From positions 1 to 64,000 of the forward strand of contig CAYYJN010000001.1 of the NCBI GenBank assembly GCA_964472275.1: DNA of 64,000 nt, read 5' to 3'. The stretch is from JAFDVN01 sp964472275. Its GTDB lineage: Bacteria; Acidobacteriota; Holophagae; Holophagales; Holophagaceae. Of this stretch, positions 32,809 through 41,518 are shown in pieces; within the stretch, counting starts at the first letter, position 1; each line of letters starts with the position of its first letter. The notes below the pieces were generated by a model. That model saw only the letters and a program-made list of their open reading frames with translations, was not told where the DNA came from and made no database searches. The translations under genes were made by a program, and so were the position numbers.

Positions 32809-34299
32809 TCAGTGTTTTTCACCGGCTTCGCGCTGACGCCAACCTCCGCCCAGCGCGGCGTAGAGCGCGGCGGTGTCGGAGAGGCGGTTGGCGCGGGCTT
32901 GGATGTAGCCGATGCGGGCTTGCTGCCATTGGCGCGTCGCGTCGAGCAATTGCAGGTAGCTCGCGGCGCCGAGGCGGTAGGAGGCCTTCACGAGATCGAG
33001 GGATTTTGCCGCGGCCTGCTCGGCCTGGGACTGGGCCGCGAGCGCGTCCGCGTCGAACTGGAGCGCGTTCAGCGCGTCCGACACATTGGCGAAGGCGTTG
33101 AGCACGGAGGCGCGGTAGGTGGCCGACGCGGCGTCGAGGCCCGCCTCCGCCGCGCGCTTCTGGGCGCGCAGGCTGCCGCCGTGGAAGAGGGGCTGCAACA
33201 GGTTGAGGCCGAGGCTCCATCCCGTCGTCGGCTCCTTGAAGAGATCCTTGGTCTGAGTCGCGGAAGAGCCATAGGCGCCGCCCAGCGTGATCTGCGGGAA
33301 GAGATTCGCGGTGGCGAGGCCCACCTGGGCCGTGGCCGCGTGGAGCTGGGCTTCGGCGGCAAGCACATCGGGGCGCTGGCGCGTCAGCTCGGAAGGCAGG
33401 CTCAACGGAACTTCGCCCGGCAGCGTGTAGCCGGAAAGATCCCCTGCGGGCGCGGGCCCTTCAGAAGGCAGCTTGCCGAGCAGCACCGCGAGCTGGTTCC
33501 GCACGGAGGCGAGGGCGAAGTTCAGCGGCGCGAGTTGGGCCTGGGCTGTGGCGAGCTGGGCCTGCACGGCGAGCAGGTCGGCTTGGCTCTTCACGCCGAT
33601 GGCGTACTGCTTGGACGCGAGGTCGGATTGTTCTTGAAGGAGTTTCACGACTTCCTGGGTCGCGCCGATCTGCTCCTGGAGCGCGGCTTCCCGGAAGGTG
33701 GCCGTCGCCACATTGGAGGCGAGACTCAGCTCCGCGCCTTCCAGCAGCCAGCGGTTGTAGTCCACTTGAGCCCCGCGCAGTTCCACGCCGCGCCGCACGC
33801 CGCCGAAGAGGTCCAGCGTGTAGGAGACATTCACCGACGCGTTGTAAAGCGTGAAAGGCGTGCCCGTGCCGCCGATAGCGACGCTCTGCTTGACGCGGGA
33901 GGCGCCCGCGCTCAAGTCCGCCGAAGGGAACCATCCGCCCTTGGCGGCGCGGTAGGTCTCCTGCGCCTGTTTCAGGGATGCGCGCGCGGCTTCCACGCTC
34001 GGGCTGTGGGTCAGCGCCTCATCCACCCGGGCGTTCAGGGCCGGGCTGCCGAAGGCCGTCCACCACTTGTCCTGGACCTCTTCGCCGGCCTTCAGCGCCT
34101 GGACGCCGCCGCCGGGGGTGCTAGCGTCGCCGACTTGAGCGGGCGCCTGCCCAGCGCCATAGCGATCCGCTTTGGGGGCCTCGGGCGAAGTGAATTTCGG
34201 CCCCACCGCGCAGCCGACGAGGGCGAAAGAAAGGAGGGAGAGCAGCGCGGCGCCGCGCAACCCTCCTCGCCGTTGATTTTCAAAGGCAACACGAGCCAT
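32809..34299 (-). CDS. Outer-membrane efflux lipoprotein (OprM/NodT, TolC family)
   Basis: The 496-residue protein has a lipoprotein signal ending LSFALVGCAVGP (lipobox LVGC), then two homologous halves, each a long alpha-helical hairpin with beta strands (QDKWWTAFGSPALNARVDEAL; VSYTLDLFGGVRRGVELRGAQ). It forms the trimeric exit duct of the RND pump encoded by the next two genes. Being first in the operon is less common than last. Upstream, 34300-34421 holds an 8-bp hairpin (34371-34392) and probably the promoter. Confidence 0.93.
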   Translation of the reverse strand: MARVAFENQRRGGLRGAALLSLLSFALVGCAVGPKFTSPEAPKADRYGAGQAPAQVGDASTPGGGVQALKAGEEVQDKWWTAFGSPALNARVDEALTHSPSVEAARASLKQAQETYRAAKGGWFPSADLSAGASRVKQSVAIGGTGTPFTLYNASVNVSYTLDLFGGVRRGVELRGAQVDYNRWLLEGAELSLASNVATATFREAALQEQIGATQEVVKLLQEQSDLASKQYAIGVKSQADLLAVQAQLATAQAQLAPLNFALASVRNQLAVLLGKLPSEGPAPAGDLSGYTLPGEVPLSLPSELTRQRPDVLAAEAQLHAATAQVGLATANLFPQITLGGAYGSSATQTKDLFKEPTTGWSLGLNLLQPLFHGGSLRAQKRAAEAGLDAASATYRASVLNAFANVSDALNALQFDADALAAQSQAEQAAAKSLDLVKASYRLGAASYLQLLDATRQWQQARIGYIQARANRLSDTAALYAALGGGWRQREAGEKH

Positions 34300-34421
34300 G
34301 AGCCACCTGGGACGATCATGGTAGCCCTAAGCATGCGAGGCTCGCAACTTCAAAATCGGCGAACGGCGGAATGGGCCCGGTGAAGGGCCCATCCGTCCTT
34401 AGGCACCTGACGGTTCGTAGG

Positions 34422-36461
34422 CTATTTGGCGGCCATCCGGCGGCCCATGCGGCTCACCCACACATAGAGGCCCGCGACCACGGCCACGAAGGCCACGCCG
34501 CCCACCAGCACCGAGAGATGGGCGGCGTAGCCGTCGCCCACGAGGTTCAGCGGGAAGTCGTGGTTCTTGAAGCCGAGCTGCTCGGAGAAGCCCACCAGCG
34601 CCGCCACCAGCACGCCGATGAGGCCTTCGCCCACGATCATGCCGGAGGCGAGCAGCACACCGAGCTGCTTCGTCGGCTCGGCGTTGGGACCCTGCTCCGC
34701 GCGGCGGTCGAACCACCAGCCGACGACGGCGCCGACGACGACCATGAGCGTGCTCTGGGTCGGGAGGTAGATGCCGAGGCCGATGGCGAGCGGCGCGAGA
34801 TGCACGGACTTCGTCGTCTTCTTCAGGATCTCGTCCACGATGATGGCCGCGACGCCGATCCACGCGCCGATCTTGATGAGGCTCCAGTCAATGTTGTTCT
34901 GGATGACGCCCGAGGCCAGCGCGGAGATGAGGCCCGCCTGGGGCGCGGCGAGGGAATGGGCCGTGGCGTTGGGCGCGCCGGTGAAGCCGTAGGCCTGGTT
35001 GAGCAGGTCCAGCACCGGCGGGATGATCGCCGCGCCGGCGAAGACGCCGATGACGAGCGCCCACTGCTGCTTGGAGGGCGTCGCGTCCACCAACTGGCCG
35101 GTCTTGAGATCCTGGAGGTTGTTGTTGGCGATGGCCGCGACGGTGAAGACGATGGCCGTGACGAAGAGCGCGAAGGCCACCAGCGCCTTTTCGCCGCCCG
35201 GAGGCAGGCCGGAGCGCACGCCGAAGATGAGCAGCAGCGCCGCGCAGATCACGACGAGGATGCCGATGCCGGACAGCGGGCTGTTGGAGGAGCCGATCAA
35301 GCCCGCCATGTAACCGCACACCGCCGAGACGAGGAAGCTCATCAGGACGATGAAGAGGACGCCGCCGCCCACCAGCAGCCCGAGGTGATCCTGGAGGCCC
35401 AACCCGGCGGTCTTGGCGAAGTGGTAGAGCAGGTAGGCGATGGGTGCGAGGCAGACGAGGCTGATGAGCCCCACCTGGCCGATGGGGATGTCCTGTTCGG
35501 TGCGCGGCAGCGTCGCGCCCTGGCCGGCCTTGCGGACCTTGTTGGCGGCCATGGCCGACACGAGGCCGCTGACCACGGGCTTCACCAGCTTGCCCAGCGT
35601 CCAGATGGCCGCGATGCCGATGGTGCCCGCGCCGACAAAACGAACCTTGTGGCTCCAGGTCGCGCCCGCGATGTCCGCGACGGAGCCCGTCGCCGCCGCG
35701 ATCGCCGAGTAGTGCGGCACGCCCCAGGCCCATCCGATGATGGCGCCCACCAGCATGGCGAGGCCCACCCAGAGGCCGATGAGGTGGCCGATGCCCAGCA
35801 GCGCCGGGGAGAGGAAGAAGTCGAAGCCCGTCACGCCCGCGTTGTCCGCCTTCCCGACGCGGAAGTAATGGACCACATCGCCCGCGAAGACGCGCGTGGC
35901 GACGATGAGGGCGAAGGCGCCCGAGGCGATGGAGCCCCACACGACCGCCAACAGGCCCGCGCGGTTCTCCTCCGCGCCCGCTCCGGACTCGCCCGCGCCC
36001 ACCTTGAGCACTTCGGCGCAGGCCAGGCCTTCGGGATAGGGCAGGTCGGAGTTCGTCACCAGCGCGCGGCGCAGGGGAATCGAATACATCACGCCGAGCA
36101 CGCCGCCCAGGGCGCACACGGCGAAGGACTCCCAGTAATTGAAGCCCGTCCACCAGCTGATCATGATCAGGCCCGGCAGTACGAAGATGATGGAGGACAG
36201 TGTGCCGGCCGCCGAGGCCACCGTCTGCACGATGTTGTTCTCCTGCATGGTCGAGCCCTTGAAGTAGCGCAGGATCGCCATGGAGATCACCGCCGCGGGG
36301 ATCGAGGTGGCGAAGGTCAGCCCGGCCTTCAGGCCGAAGTAGACATTCGCCGCCGTGAACACGACGGTGATGACGATGCCGATGATCAGGCCGCGGAGGG
36401 TGAATTCCTTCCGGAGGAATCCCTCTTCACCCGCGGGTTTGGTCTGTGCCTGGTCCGACAT
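34422..36461 (-). CDS. OPT-family oligopeptide / metal-chelate transporter
   Basis: The 679-residue integral membrane protein has about 15 hydrophobic segments and the OPT family pattern: EFTLRGLIIGIVITVVFTAA, VYFGLKAGLTFATSIPAAVI, LRRALVTNSDLPYPEGLACAEVL and MLVGAIIGWAWGVPHY. It imports oligopeptides or metal chelates. ATG 36461 is chosen because AAGGAG precedes it by 5 bases; an ATG 15 bases earlier contains that site and is rejected. Divergent from the RNA methyltransferase gene, single-gene unit by appearance. Confidence 0.9.
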   Translation of the reverse strand: MSDQAQTKPAGEEGFLRKEFTLRGLIIGIVITVVFTAANVYFGLKAGLTFATSIPAAVISMAILRYFKGSTMQENNIVQTVASAAGTLSSIIFVLPGLIMISWWTGFNYWESFAVCALGGVLGVMYSIPLRRALVTNSDLPYPEGLACAEVLKVGAGESGAGAEENRAGLLAVVWGSIASGAFALIVATRVFAGDVVHYFRVGKADNAGVTGFDFFLSPALLGIGHLIGLWVGLAMLVGAIIGWAWGVPHYSAIAAATGSVADIAGATWSHKVRFVGAGTIGIAAIWTLGKLVKPVVSGLVSAMAANKVRKAGQGATLPRTEQDIPIGQVGLISLVCLAPIAYLLYHFAKTAGLGLQDHLGLLVGGGVLFIVLMSFLVSAVCGYMAGLIGSSNSPLSGIGILVVICAALLLIFGVRSGLPPGGEKALVAFALFVTAIVFTVAAIANNNLQDLKTGQLVDATPSKQQWALVIGVFAGAAIIPPVLDLLNQAYGFTGAPNATAHSLAAPQAGLISALASGVIQNNIDWSLIKIGAWIGVAAIIVDEILKKTTKSVHLAPLAIGLGIYLPTQSTLMVVVGAVVGWWFDRRAEQGPNAEPTKQLGVLLASGMIVGEGLIGVLVAALVGFSEQLGFKNHDFPLNLVGDGYAAHLSVLVGGVAFVAVVAGLYVWVSRMGRRMAAK

Positions 36462-36553
36462 GGACGCTCCTTGCAAAGCCGTGACAGTTCGTAAACGATC
36501 CCTCGATCCTACCGGGCGATGGTCCGATTCCCAAGCCGTGGGAAACTGCTCCC

Positions 36554-37327
36554 ATGCCGCTCAAGCTCGTCACCAGCCGGGATAATCCCGCCCTCAAGCA
36601 CATTCGCTCGGTTTTGTCCGAGTCCGGCGCAAAGCGCGCCGCGACCCTGCTGGCGGGCGCGAAACTCATCGAGGGCTGGGTCCAGGCCCGGGGCCGCGCG
36701 GGCGCGGATCGCCTCAAGCCCGTCCAGTGGCTCCGGATGGAGGGCGCCGAGGCGCATCCGCTGGAGGCCGAGCTGGACCTTCCCGGCCTGCTCCTTCCCG
36801 AAGCCCGCATGCGCGAGGTGACTGAGATGAAGAGCCCGCCCTCCCACGCGCTGCTCATGGAGGTCGGCCCCGAACCCGACGCCCCTTTGGGGCCGCGCGT
36901 GATCGGCGCGTGGGGCATCCAGGACCCGGGCAACCTCGGCGCGATCCTGCGTTCCGCCGCCGCGTTTGGATTCGAGGAGGCGATCCTCGGTCCCGGCTGC
37001 GCCGACCCCTTCGAACCCAAGGCGCTGCGCGGCTCCATGGGCGCGGCCTTCCTCGTCTCGCTGCGGCGTTGCGCCGCGCTGGAGGAGCTGTTGGATGGCG
37101 GCGCGTGGGTCGCGCTGGATGGCGGCGAAGGCGCGATCGCGCTGGAGGAAGCGGACCTGCGCGAACCCGTGCGCCTGCTCGTCGGCAACGAAGGCCATGG
37201 CTGGCGCGGCGTGGAGCTGCCCGCCGCGGTGCGGCGCGTGGCCATCCCCACCTCCGGCGTCGAAAGCCTCAACGCGGCCGTGGCCATGGGCATCGCCTGT
37301 TTCGAAGCCGCTCGGAGACGCCCATGA
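36554..37327 (+). CDS. SpoU/TrmH-family RNA 2'-O-methyltransferase
   Basis: The 257-residue SPOUT-fold protein has the three SpoU motifs: GIQDPGNLGAILRSAAAFGF, RLLVGNEGHGW and AIPTSGVESLNAAVAMGIACFEA. It has an N-terminal substrate-binding extension like RlmB/TsnR (VTSRDNPALKHIRSVL). The methylated rRNA or tRNA site cannot be told. It overlaps lnt by 4 bp (ATGA). Confidence 0.92.
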   Translation: MPLKLVTSRDNPALKHIRSVLSESGAKRAATLLAGAKLIEGWVQARGRAGADRLKPVQWLRMEGAEAHPLEAELDLPGLLLPEARMREVTEMKSPPSHALLMEVGPEPDAPLGPRVIGAWGIQDPGNLGAILRSAAAFGFEEAILGPGCADPFEPKALRGSMGAAFLVSLRRCAALEELLDGGAWVALDGGEGAIALEEADLREPVRLLVGNEGHGWRGVELPAAVRRVAIPTSGVESLNAAVAMGIACFEAARRRP

Positions 37328-38799
37328 AGAAACTGCTGCCGGTCGCCTCCAGCTTCGCGCTCGCGGCCTTCTTCTGGCTCGCCTTCGGCTTTCCCACCGC
37401 CTGGGGCGGCCTGCTCTCCGCGCTCTTCGGCTTCCTCTTCCCCGCGATGCTGCTGGAGGCGCGCTTCCGCAAGCGCCACCTGGGCTGGGTCTTCCTCGCC
37501 TGCGCCCTCGGCGTCGCGGCCATCTTCGCCTTCGTGCCCCGCACCGTGGCGGTGAAGGGCGATCTGCCCTGGAGCCTCGCCTGGGCCGCCTCCCTGCTCT
37601 TCTGGGCCTGGGAGGGCCTCGGCTTCACGGCGGTGGCGTTCGTTTCAGGGTGGGCCTACGGCAAGCGCGGGCGCTGGGCCGCCGTCTTCGCCGCCGCGCT
37701 CGGCATCGCGCTCTGGGAGCGCTTCGGCTTCCATGTCTATCCCTGGAGCTGGGGCACCTCGGTGAGCGCCATCCCCCTCTTCGCCCGAGGCACGGCCTTC
37801 GTCACCACCACCGGCTTCTCGGCCCTGCTGTGGGGTGCGGGTGCCTGGACCGCCGCCGCGCTGGTGGAGGGCAAGCCGCTCCGGACCTTCCTTGGCCCGG
37901 TCGCCGCCTTCGGGCTTCTCGCCGCGCTGGGCGCGGCGTGGCCGCTGCTGCCCAAAGGACCTGAACGGAAGCTGGATCTCGTGATGATCCAGCCGGATTT
38001 CGTCGCGGGCGAGCGCTGCCCCGGCATGGAAGAGGCGATGTGGGCGCTCACGGATCCCGTGCTGCGGGCCAACCACCTCCCGCGCGCGGACGCGCCGACG
38101 CTGGTGCTGTGGCCGGAAAGCTCGGTGCTGGGGCGGGATGATCTGCGACCCAATCCCCGCCTCGCCCAGGAAGCCGCGTCGCGCGGCGTCGCCTGGCTCT
38201 ACGGCACCGAAGGCGGCCTCTACAACCTCGCCCGCGGCGAGGCGCCGGGCCATCCCACCTTCCTCCAAGCGAAGGTCGAGCCCATGCCCTTCGGCGAGCG
38301 CATGCCCGGTCCCGCCTGGCTTCGGCACTGGCTCGACGCGAAGCTCGGCTTCCTCTCCCAAGAGCCCGGCACGCTCACGCCCGGCGGCTTCGAAGCTGGC
38401 AGCATGAAGGTCGCGCCCCTCATCTGCAGCGAGGCGCTGGATCCCGAGCGCGCCCGCGCGGGACTCGCCATCGCGCAGGCGGACCTGCTCGCCAACCTGA
38501 CCAACGACGGATGGTTCGAGGCCACGGACGCCACGGACCTCCACGGCGCGCACATCCGCCTGCGGGCCTGCGAGCTCGGCGTGCCCCTCGCCCGCGCGAC
38601 GCTCACGGGCAAGAGCGGCCTCTTCTTCGCGGATGGCACCGGCGGCCTTTGGGGTTCGCCTCTGAGTGAGGCCACCTACGCGCTGCGCCTCGATTGGCGA
38701 CCTGTGCGCACGCCCGCGCGGAGCCCGTGGGCCCTGCGCCTGCTGTGGCTCCTCCTCGCGGGGGGCGCGCTCCTCACCTTCGTGAAAGGCCGACCATGA
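37324..38799 (+). CDS. lnt: Apolipoprotein N-acyltransferase
   Basis: It adds the third acyl chain to lipoproteins at the inner membrane. Six to seven N-terminal membrane helices precede a nitrilase-fold domain with the catalytic Glu in LVLWPESSV, the Lys in AKVEPMPFGERMP and the Cys in APLICSEALDP. Asn-Asp in NLTNDGWFEATDA is also conserved, and a final membrane helix ends the protein (491 residues). Presence supports a Gram-negative envelope and fits the lipoproteins encoded in this window. ATG 37324 overlaps the methyltransferase stop. Confidence 0.95.
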   Translation: MKKLLPVASSFALAAFFWLAFGFPTAWGGLLSALFGFLFPAMLLEARFRKRHLGWVFLACALGVAAIFAFVPRTVAVKGDLPWSLAWAASLLFWAWEGLGFTAVAFVSGWAYGKRGRWAAVFAAALGIALWERFGFHVYPWSWGTSVSAIPLFARGTAFVTTTGFSALLWGAGAWTAAALVEGKPLRTFLGPVAAFGLLAALGAAWPLLPKGPERKLDLVMIQPDFVAGERCPGMEEAMWALTDPVLRANHLPRADAPTLVLWPESSVLGRDDLRPNPRLAQEAASRGVAWLYGTEGGLYNLARGEAPGHPTFLQAKVEPMPFGERMPGPAWLRHWLDAKLGFLSQEPGTLTPGGFEAGSMKVAPLICSEALDPERARAGLAIAQADLLANLTNDGWFEATDATDLHGAHIRLRACELGVPLARATLTGKSGLFFADGTGGLWGSPLSEATYALRLDWRPVRTPARSPWALRLLWLLLAGGALLTFVKGRP

Positions 38800-39416
38800 A
38801 CGGGATGCTGGACGAGACGATGATCCATGGGCCGCTCATCCTCGCGAGCGGCAGCCCGCGCCGGGTCCAGTGGCTGGAGGCCTTGCGCATCCCCTTCGAG
38901 AAGCAGGCGCCGGATGTGGACGAGACGCCGCTACTGGACGAGCCCGCGTCGGACATGGTGCTGCGCCTCGCGGAAACAAAGGCCGAAGTCATCGCCCGCC
39001 GCCACCCCGGCCGTTGGGTGCTGGCCGCGGACACCACCGTGGCGCTGGACGAGCATGTGCTGGGCAAGCCCGTGGACCAGGATGACGCGGTGCGCATGCT
39101 GATGCTGCTCCAGGACCGCGTCCACCAAGTCCACACGGGCCTCTGCCTGCGCCGGGATCAGGAGGTCCACAGCTTCGTGGACACGGCGGGCGTCCATTTC
39201 CGCCACCTGAGCGAGGCCCAGGCCCGGTGGTACGCGGCCACCGGCGAGCCCATGGACAAGGCGGGCGCCTACGCGATCCAAGGCATCGGCGCGCTCTTCG
39301 TCGCTTCCGTGGAAGGCAGTTTCGCCACGGTCATGGGGCTCCCCGTGGAACGGATGTCGGAACTCCTGGATCGCTTGGGGCTGTTATCGCTCTGGTTGAA
39401 ATTGCCGATCGCCTGA
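38796..39416 (+). CDS. maf: Maf-like nucleoside triphosphate pyrophosphatase
   Basis: The 206-residue Maf/HAM1-type fold protein hydrolyses non-canonical or dTTP/UTP nucleotides. Motifs: PLILASGSPRRVQWLEAL, QAPDVDET, VLAADTTVALDEHVLGKP and KAGAYAIQGIGALFVASVEGSF. It overlaps lnt by 4 bp (ATGA), so it is translationally coupled. The in-frame upstream extension lies in lnt and is not coding. Confidence 0.93.
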   Translation: MNGMLDETMIHGPLILASGSPRRVQWLEALRIPFEKQAPDVDETPLLDEPASDMVLRLAETKAEVIARRHPGRWVLAADTTVALDEHVLGKPVDQDDAVRMLMLLQDRVHQVHTGLCLRRDQEVHSFVDTAGVHFRHLSEAQARWYAATGEPMDKAGAYAIQGIGALFVASVEGSFATVMGLPVERMSELLDRLGLLSLWLKLPIA

Positions 39417-39482
39417 TCCCTTGCCGGAAGCCTGGAAGCGCAGTAATTTTCCCAGGCACACTCCAGCAGAATGGGAGGCCCC

Positions 39483-40523
39483 ATGGCTTCAGGTCCGAGC
39501 AGGCCCAGCGTCCTCGCCGTGGACGACACCGCCACTAACCTGGCCATGATCAAGGCCATCCTCCGGGATGAGTGCGACCTCTCGACGGCGTCGAGCGGCG
39601 AAGAGGCGCTGGCGCGCATGTCGGACGGCGCGGCGCCCGCCCTCGTTCTGCTGGACATCGGCATGCCGGGGATGGACGGCCTGGAGGTCTGCCGCCGCAT
39701 GAAGCAGGACCCGAAGCTCCACCGGGTGCCCGTCATCTTCATCACCGCCATGGGCGAAATCGCCGACGAGGCCGCCGGGTTCGAAGCCGGAGCCGTGGAC
39801 TACATCGCCAAGCCCTTCAGCGCCTCCGTCGTCCGCGCGCGGGTGAAGACCCATCTCGCGCTCGCGGATCAGCGGCGCGCGCTGGAGGACGAGGTCGTCT
39901 CCCGCACCAAGGAGTTGAAGCGCTCCCGGCTGGAGATCATCCGCCGCCTGGGCCGCGCCGCGGGCTACCGGGACGACGATTCCGGCATGTCCGTGATCCG
40001 CATGAGCCACTACGCGGCGATGGTCGCCCGCGCCATCGGGCTGGACGAGGAGACGGCGGACACGCTCTTCCACGCCGCGCCGCTCCACGACATCGGCAAG
40101 ATCGGCATCTCCGAATCCATCCTCCGCAAGCCGGGTCCACTCAACGACGAGGAATGGCGGCTGATGAAGGAGCACACGACCATCGGCGCGCTCATCATCG
40201 GCAAGCACGAGGATCCGCTGCTGGAAATGGCCCGGATCATCGCCTGGTCCCATCACGAGAAATGGGATGGGACCGGCTACCCGCAAGGGCTCGAAGGCGA
40301 GGACATCCCCCTTCCCGGGCGCATCGTCGCCCTGGCGGATGTGTTCGATTCGCTCACCAGCGTGCGCCCCTACAAAGGCGCGTGGGAGCCTTCGGAAGCC
40401 TTCAACCTCATCCGGAAAGCCGCAGGCACCCACTTCGAGCCGCGCCTCGTGGACGCCTTCCTCGCGCTGGAGAAGGACATCCTCGCCGTGCGGGAGAAGT
40501 ATCCCGATCCACCGGCGCTCTGA
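39483..40523 (+). CDS. Response regulator with HD-GYP c-di-GMP phosphodiesterase domain
   Basis: The 346-residue protein has an N-terminal receiver (DDTATNLAMIKAIL; phospho-acceptor Asp in LVLLDIGMPGMDG; Lys in DYIAKPFSA), a short coiled linker and an HD-GYP domain with APLHDIGKIGI and HHEKWDGTGYPQGL, all metal and signature residues present. It resembles RpfG. Family members degrade c-di-GMP under control of a cognate sensor, which is not in this window. ATG 39483 has GGGAGG upstream; an ATG 12 bases earlier is less well placed. Convergent with the oxidase operon, 6 bp apart. Confidence 0.93.
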   Translation: MASGPSRPSVLAVDDTATNLAMIKAILRDECDLSTASSGEEALARMSDGAAPALVLLDIGMPGMDGLEVCRRMKQDPKLHRVPVIFITAMGEIADEAAGFEAGAVDYIAKPFSASVVRARVKTHLALADQRRALEDEVVSRTKELKRSRLEIIRRLGRAAGYRDDDSGMSVIRMSHYAAMVARAIGLDEETADTLFHAAPLHDIGKIGISESILRKPGPLNDEEWRLMKEHTTIGALIIGKHEDPLLEMARIIAWSHHEKWDGTGYPQGLEGEDIPLPGRIVALADVFDSLTSVRPYKGAWEPSEAFNLIRKAAGTHFEPRLVDAFLALEKDILAVREKYPDPPAL

Positions 40524-40529
40524 GCCGCG

Positions 40530-40724
40530 TCAGCTCCGGTAGCCGTCCGCGCCCTTCTTGACGCCCTTGGGATCGAAATCCTCGAGCATGCGGTACTTCA
40601 CGCCTTCCACATCCTTGAACTGCCCGGCACGGATGGCCCAGACGGCGATGAGGACGAAGCCCGCCGCGAAGGCGAGGCCCACGGCGGTGAAAGCGATGAT
40701 CAATACCCAGTGGGTGGGTTCCAT
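40530..40724 (-). CDS. ccoS: CcoS-like cbb3 oxidase maturation protein
   Basis: The 64-residue single-helix protein has the CcoS pattern: an N-terminal membrane segment (WVLIIAFTAVGLAFAAGFVL) followed by WAIRAGQFKDVEGVKYRML and an acidic tail. CcoS is needed for cofactor insertion into CcoN in other bacteria. It is last in the respiratory operon that opens with ccoN. The C-terminal tail (DPKGVKKGADGYRS) is longer than usual. Confidence 0.75.
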   Translation of the reverse strand: MEPTHWVLIIAFTAVGLAFAAGFVLIAVWAIRAGQFKDVEGVKYRMLEDFDPKGVKKGADGYRS

Positions 40725-40750
40725 GGGAGCCCCTCCGGTCTAAAGGTGGA

Positions 40751-40936
40751 TCAGTTGTTCGCCACGAGGAAGAGGTTGAACTTCCAGGCGATGAGGACGG
40801 GGACGAACAGCATCAGGATGAGGAAGACCACGCAGCGCGCCAGGATCCAATTCTCCTTCAGGATCTGGCGGACGCTGATGGGGCCTTCTTCGGCCTCATC
40901 CTGGGGGGTGGCGTGGTTCTGATCGAGTTCGCTCAT
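40751..40936 (-). CDS. Small single-helix membrane protein in the respiratory operon
   Basis: The 61-residue protein has an acidic N-terminus (about 30 residues) and one C-terminal membrane helix (CVVFLILMLFVPVLIAWKF). GAGG precedes the ATG. I recognise no family. Its place among cytochrome genes suggests an accessory or assembly subunit of the complex, which is inference. Confidence 0.7.
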   Translation of the reverse strand: MSELDQNHATPQDEAEEGPISVRQILKENWILARCVVFLILMLFVPVLIAWKFNLFLVANN

Positions 40937-40957
40937 GGGGCTTCCTCCTGGTTCCGG

Positions 40958-41092
40958 TCAGGCTTCGGCGACCATGCCGAACAGGCCGACGAGGGCCAGC
41001 ACGCATCCGAAGAAGATGAAGAACATGAAGTACCGCAGCATGATCAAGTAGCTGCTGACCTTGGGCTCGGCATTCTTGGCGGGGGCGGCCAT
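40958..41092 (-). CDS. 44-residue single-helix membrane protein in the respiratory operon
   Basis: ATG 41092 opens a 44-codon ORF with a Lys-bearing N-terminus (MAAPAKNAEPKVSSY) and one membrane helix with Cys inside (FMFFIFFGCVLALVGLFGM). GGAG lies about 7 bases upstream and the gene fits tightly (8 bp after the MvhD gene, 21 bp before the next). It could be a CcoQ-like or supernumerary subunit. No family recognised. Confidence 0.65.
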   Translation of the reverse strand: MAAPAKNAEPKVSSYLIMLRYFMFFIFFGCVLALVGLFGMVAEA

Positions 41093-41100
41093 GTCGTCTC

Positions 41101-41517
41101 CTAGCTGCTCTGGCCGCCGAGGGCGGCGACGGAGTCCTTGAAGCCCTTGAGGGCCTCCAGGAAGGGGGTCTTGTCCTTCATGGTGAGGAAGAACATGCCC
41201 ACCTTGCGCTTGTCGGTGGTCTTGCGGAGTTTCGGATTGCGCTCGCCTTCAAGGCGGGCGCGGATCATGAGGTTGCCCGTGCGGTAGTGGCAGTCGCCGA
41301 TGGCGCAGCCGCACACGAAGGTGGCGTCGGCGCCCTTGGTGAGGGCCATCTCCATCTGGGTGGGCTTCACCATGCCCGAGCAGGGCAGGATCACGACCTT
41401 GACCTCGGGATCGTCCAAGAGCGCCTTGTGCTCGTCAATCATGTCCTGGATGGGGATGGAGCGCTGGCAGACGAAGCCGACGATCACCTTGTTCTTCTTC
41501 TCGACGGTGTCGGTCAT
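41101..41517 (-). CDS. MvhD/FlpD-type iron-sulfur protein
   Basis: The 138-residue soluble protein has the family signature CGCAIGDCHYRTGN with cysteines C17, C46, C69, C71 and C76. MvhD links hydrogenases or formate/NAD(P)H modules to heterodisulfide reductase HdrA. The domain also occurs in QmoB. Finding it 1 bp after a cytochrome b-ferredoxin fusion in an aerobic bc-cbb3 operon is unusual. It may pass electrons between the fused [4Fe-4S] clusters and a soluble partner, but that partner is not encoded here. No HdrA gene is in the window. Confidence 0.85.
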   Translation of the reverse strand: MTDTVEKKNKVIVGFVCQRSIPIQDMIDEHKALLDDPEVKVVILPCSGMVKPTQMEMALTKGADATFVCGCAIGDCHYRTGNLMIRARLEGERNPKLRKTTDKRKVGMFFLTMKDKTPFLEALKGFKDSVAALGGQSS

Positions 41518-41518
41518 C

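Noticed and set aside
34371..34392. 8-bp hairpin ATGGGCCC/GGGCCCAT as terminator of the OPT transporter gene
   Set aside because: No T run follows it on the minus strand; left unassigned.
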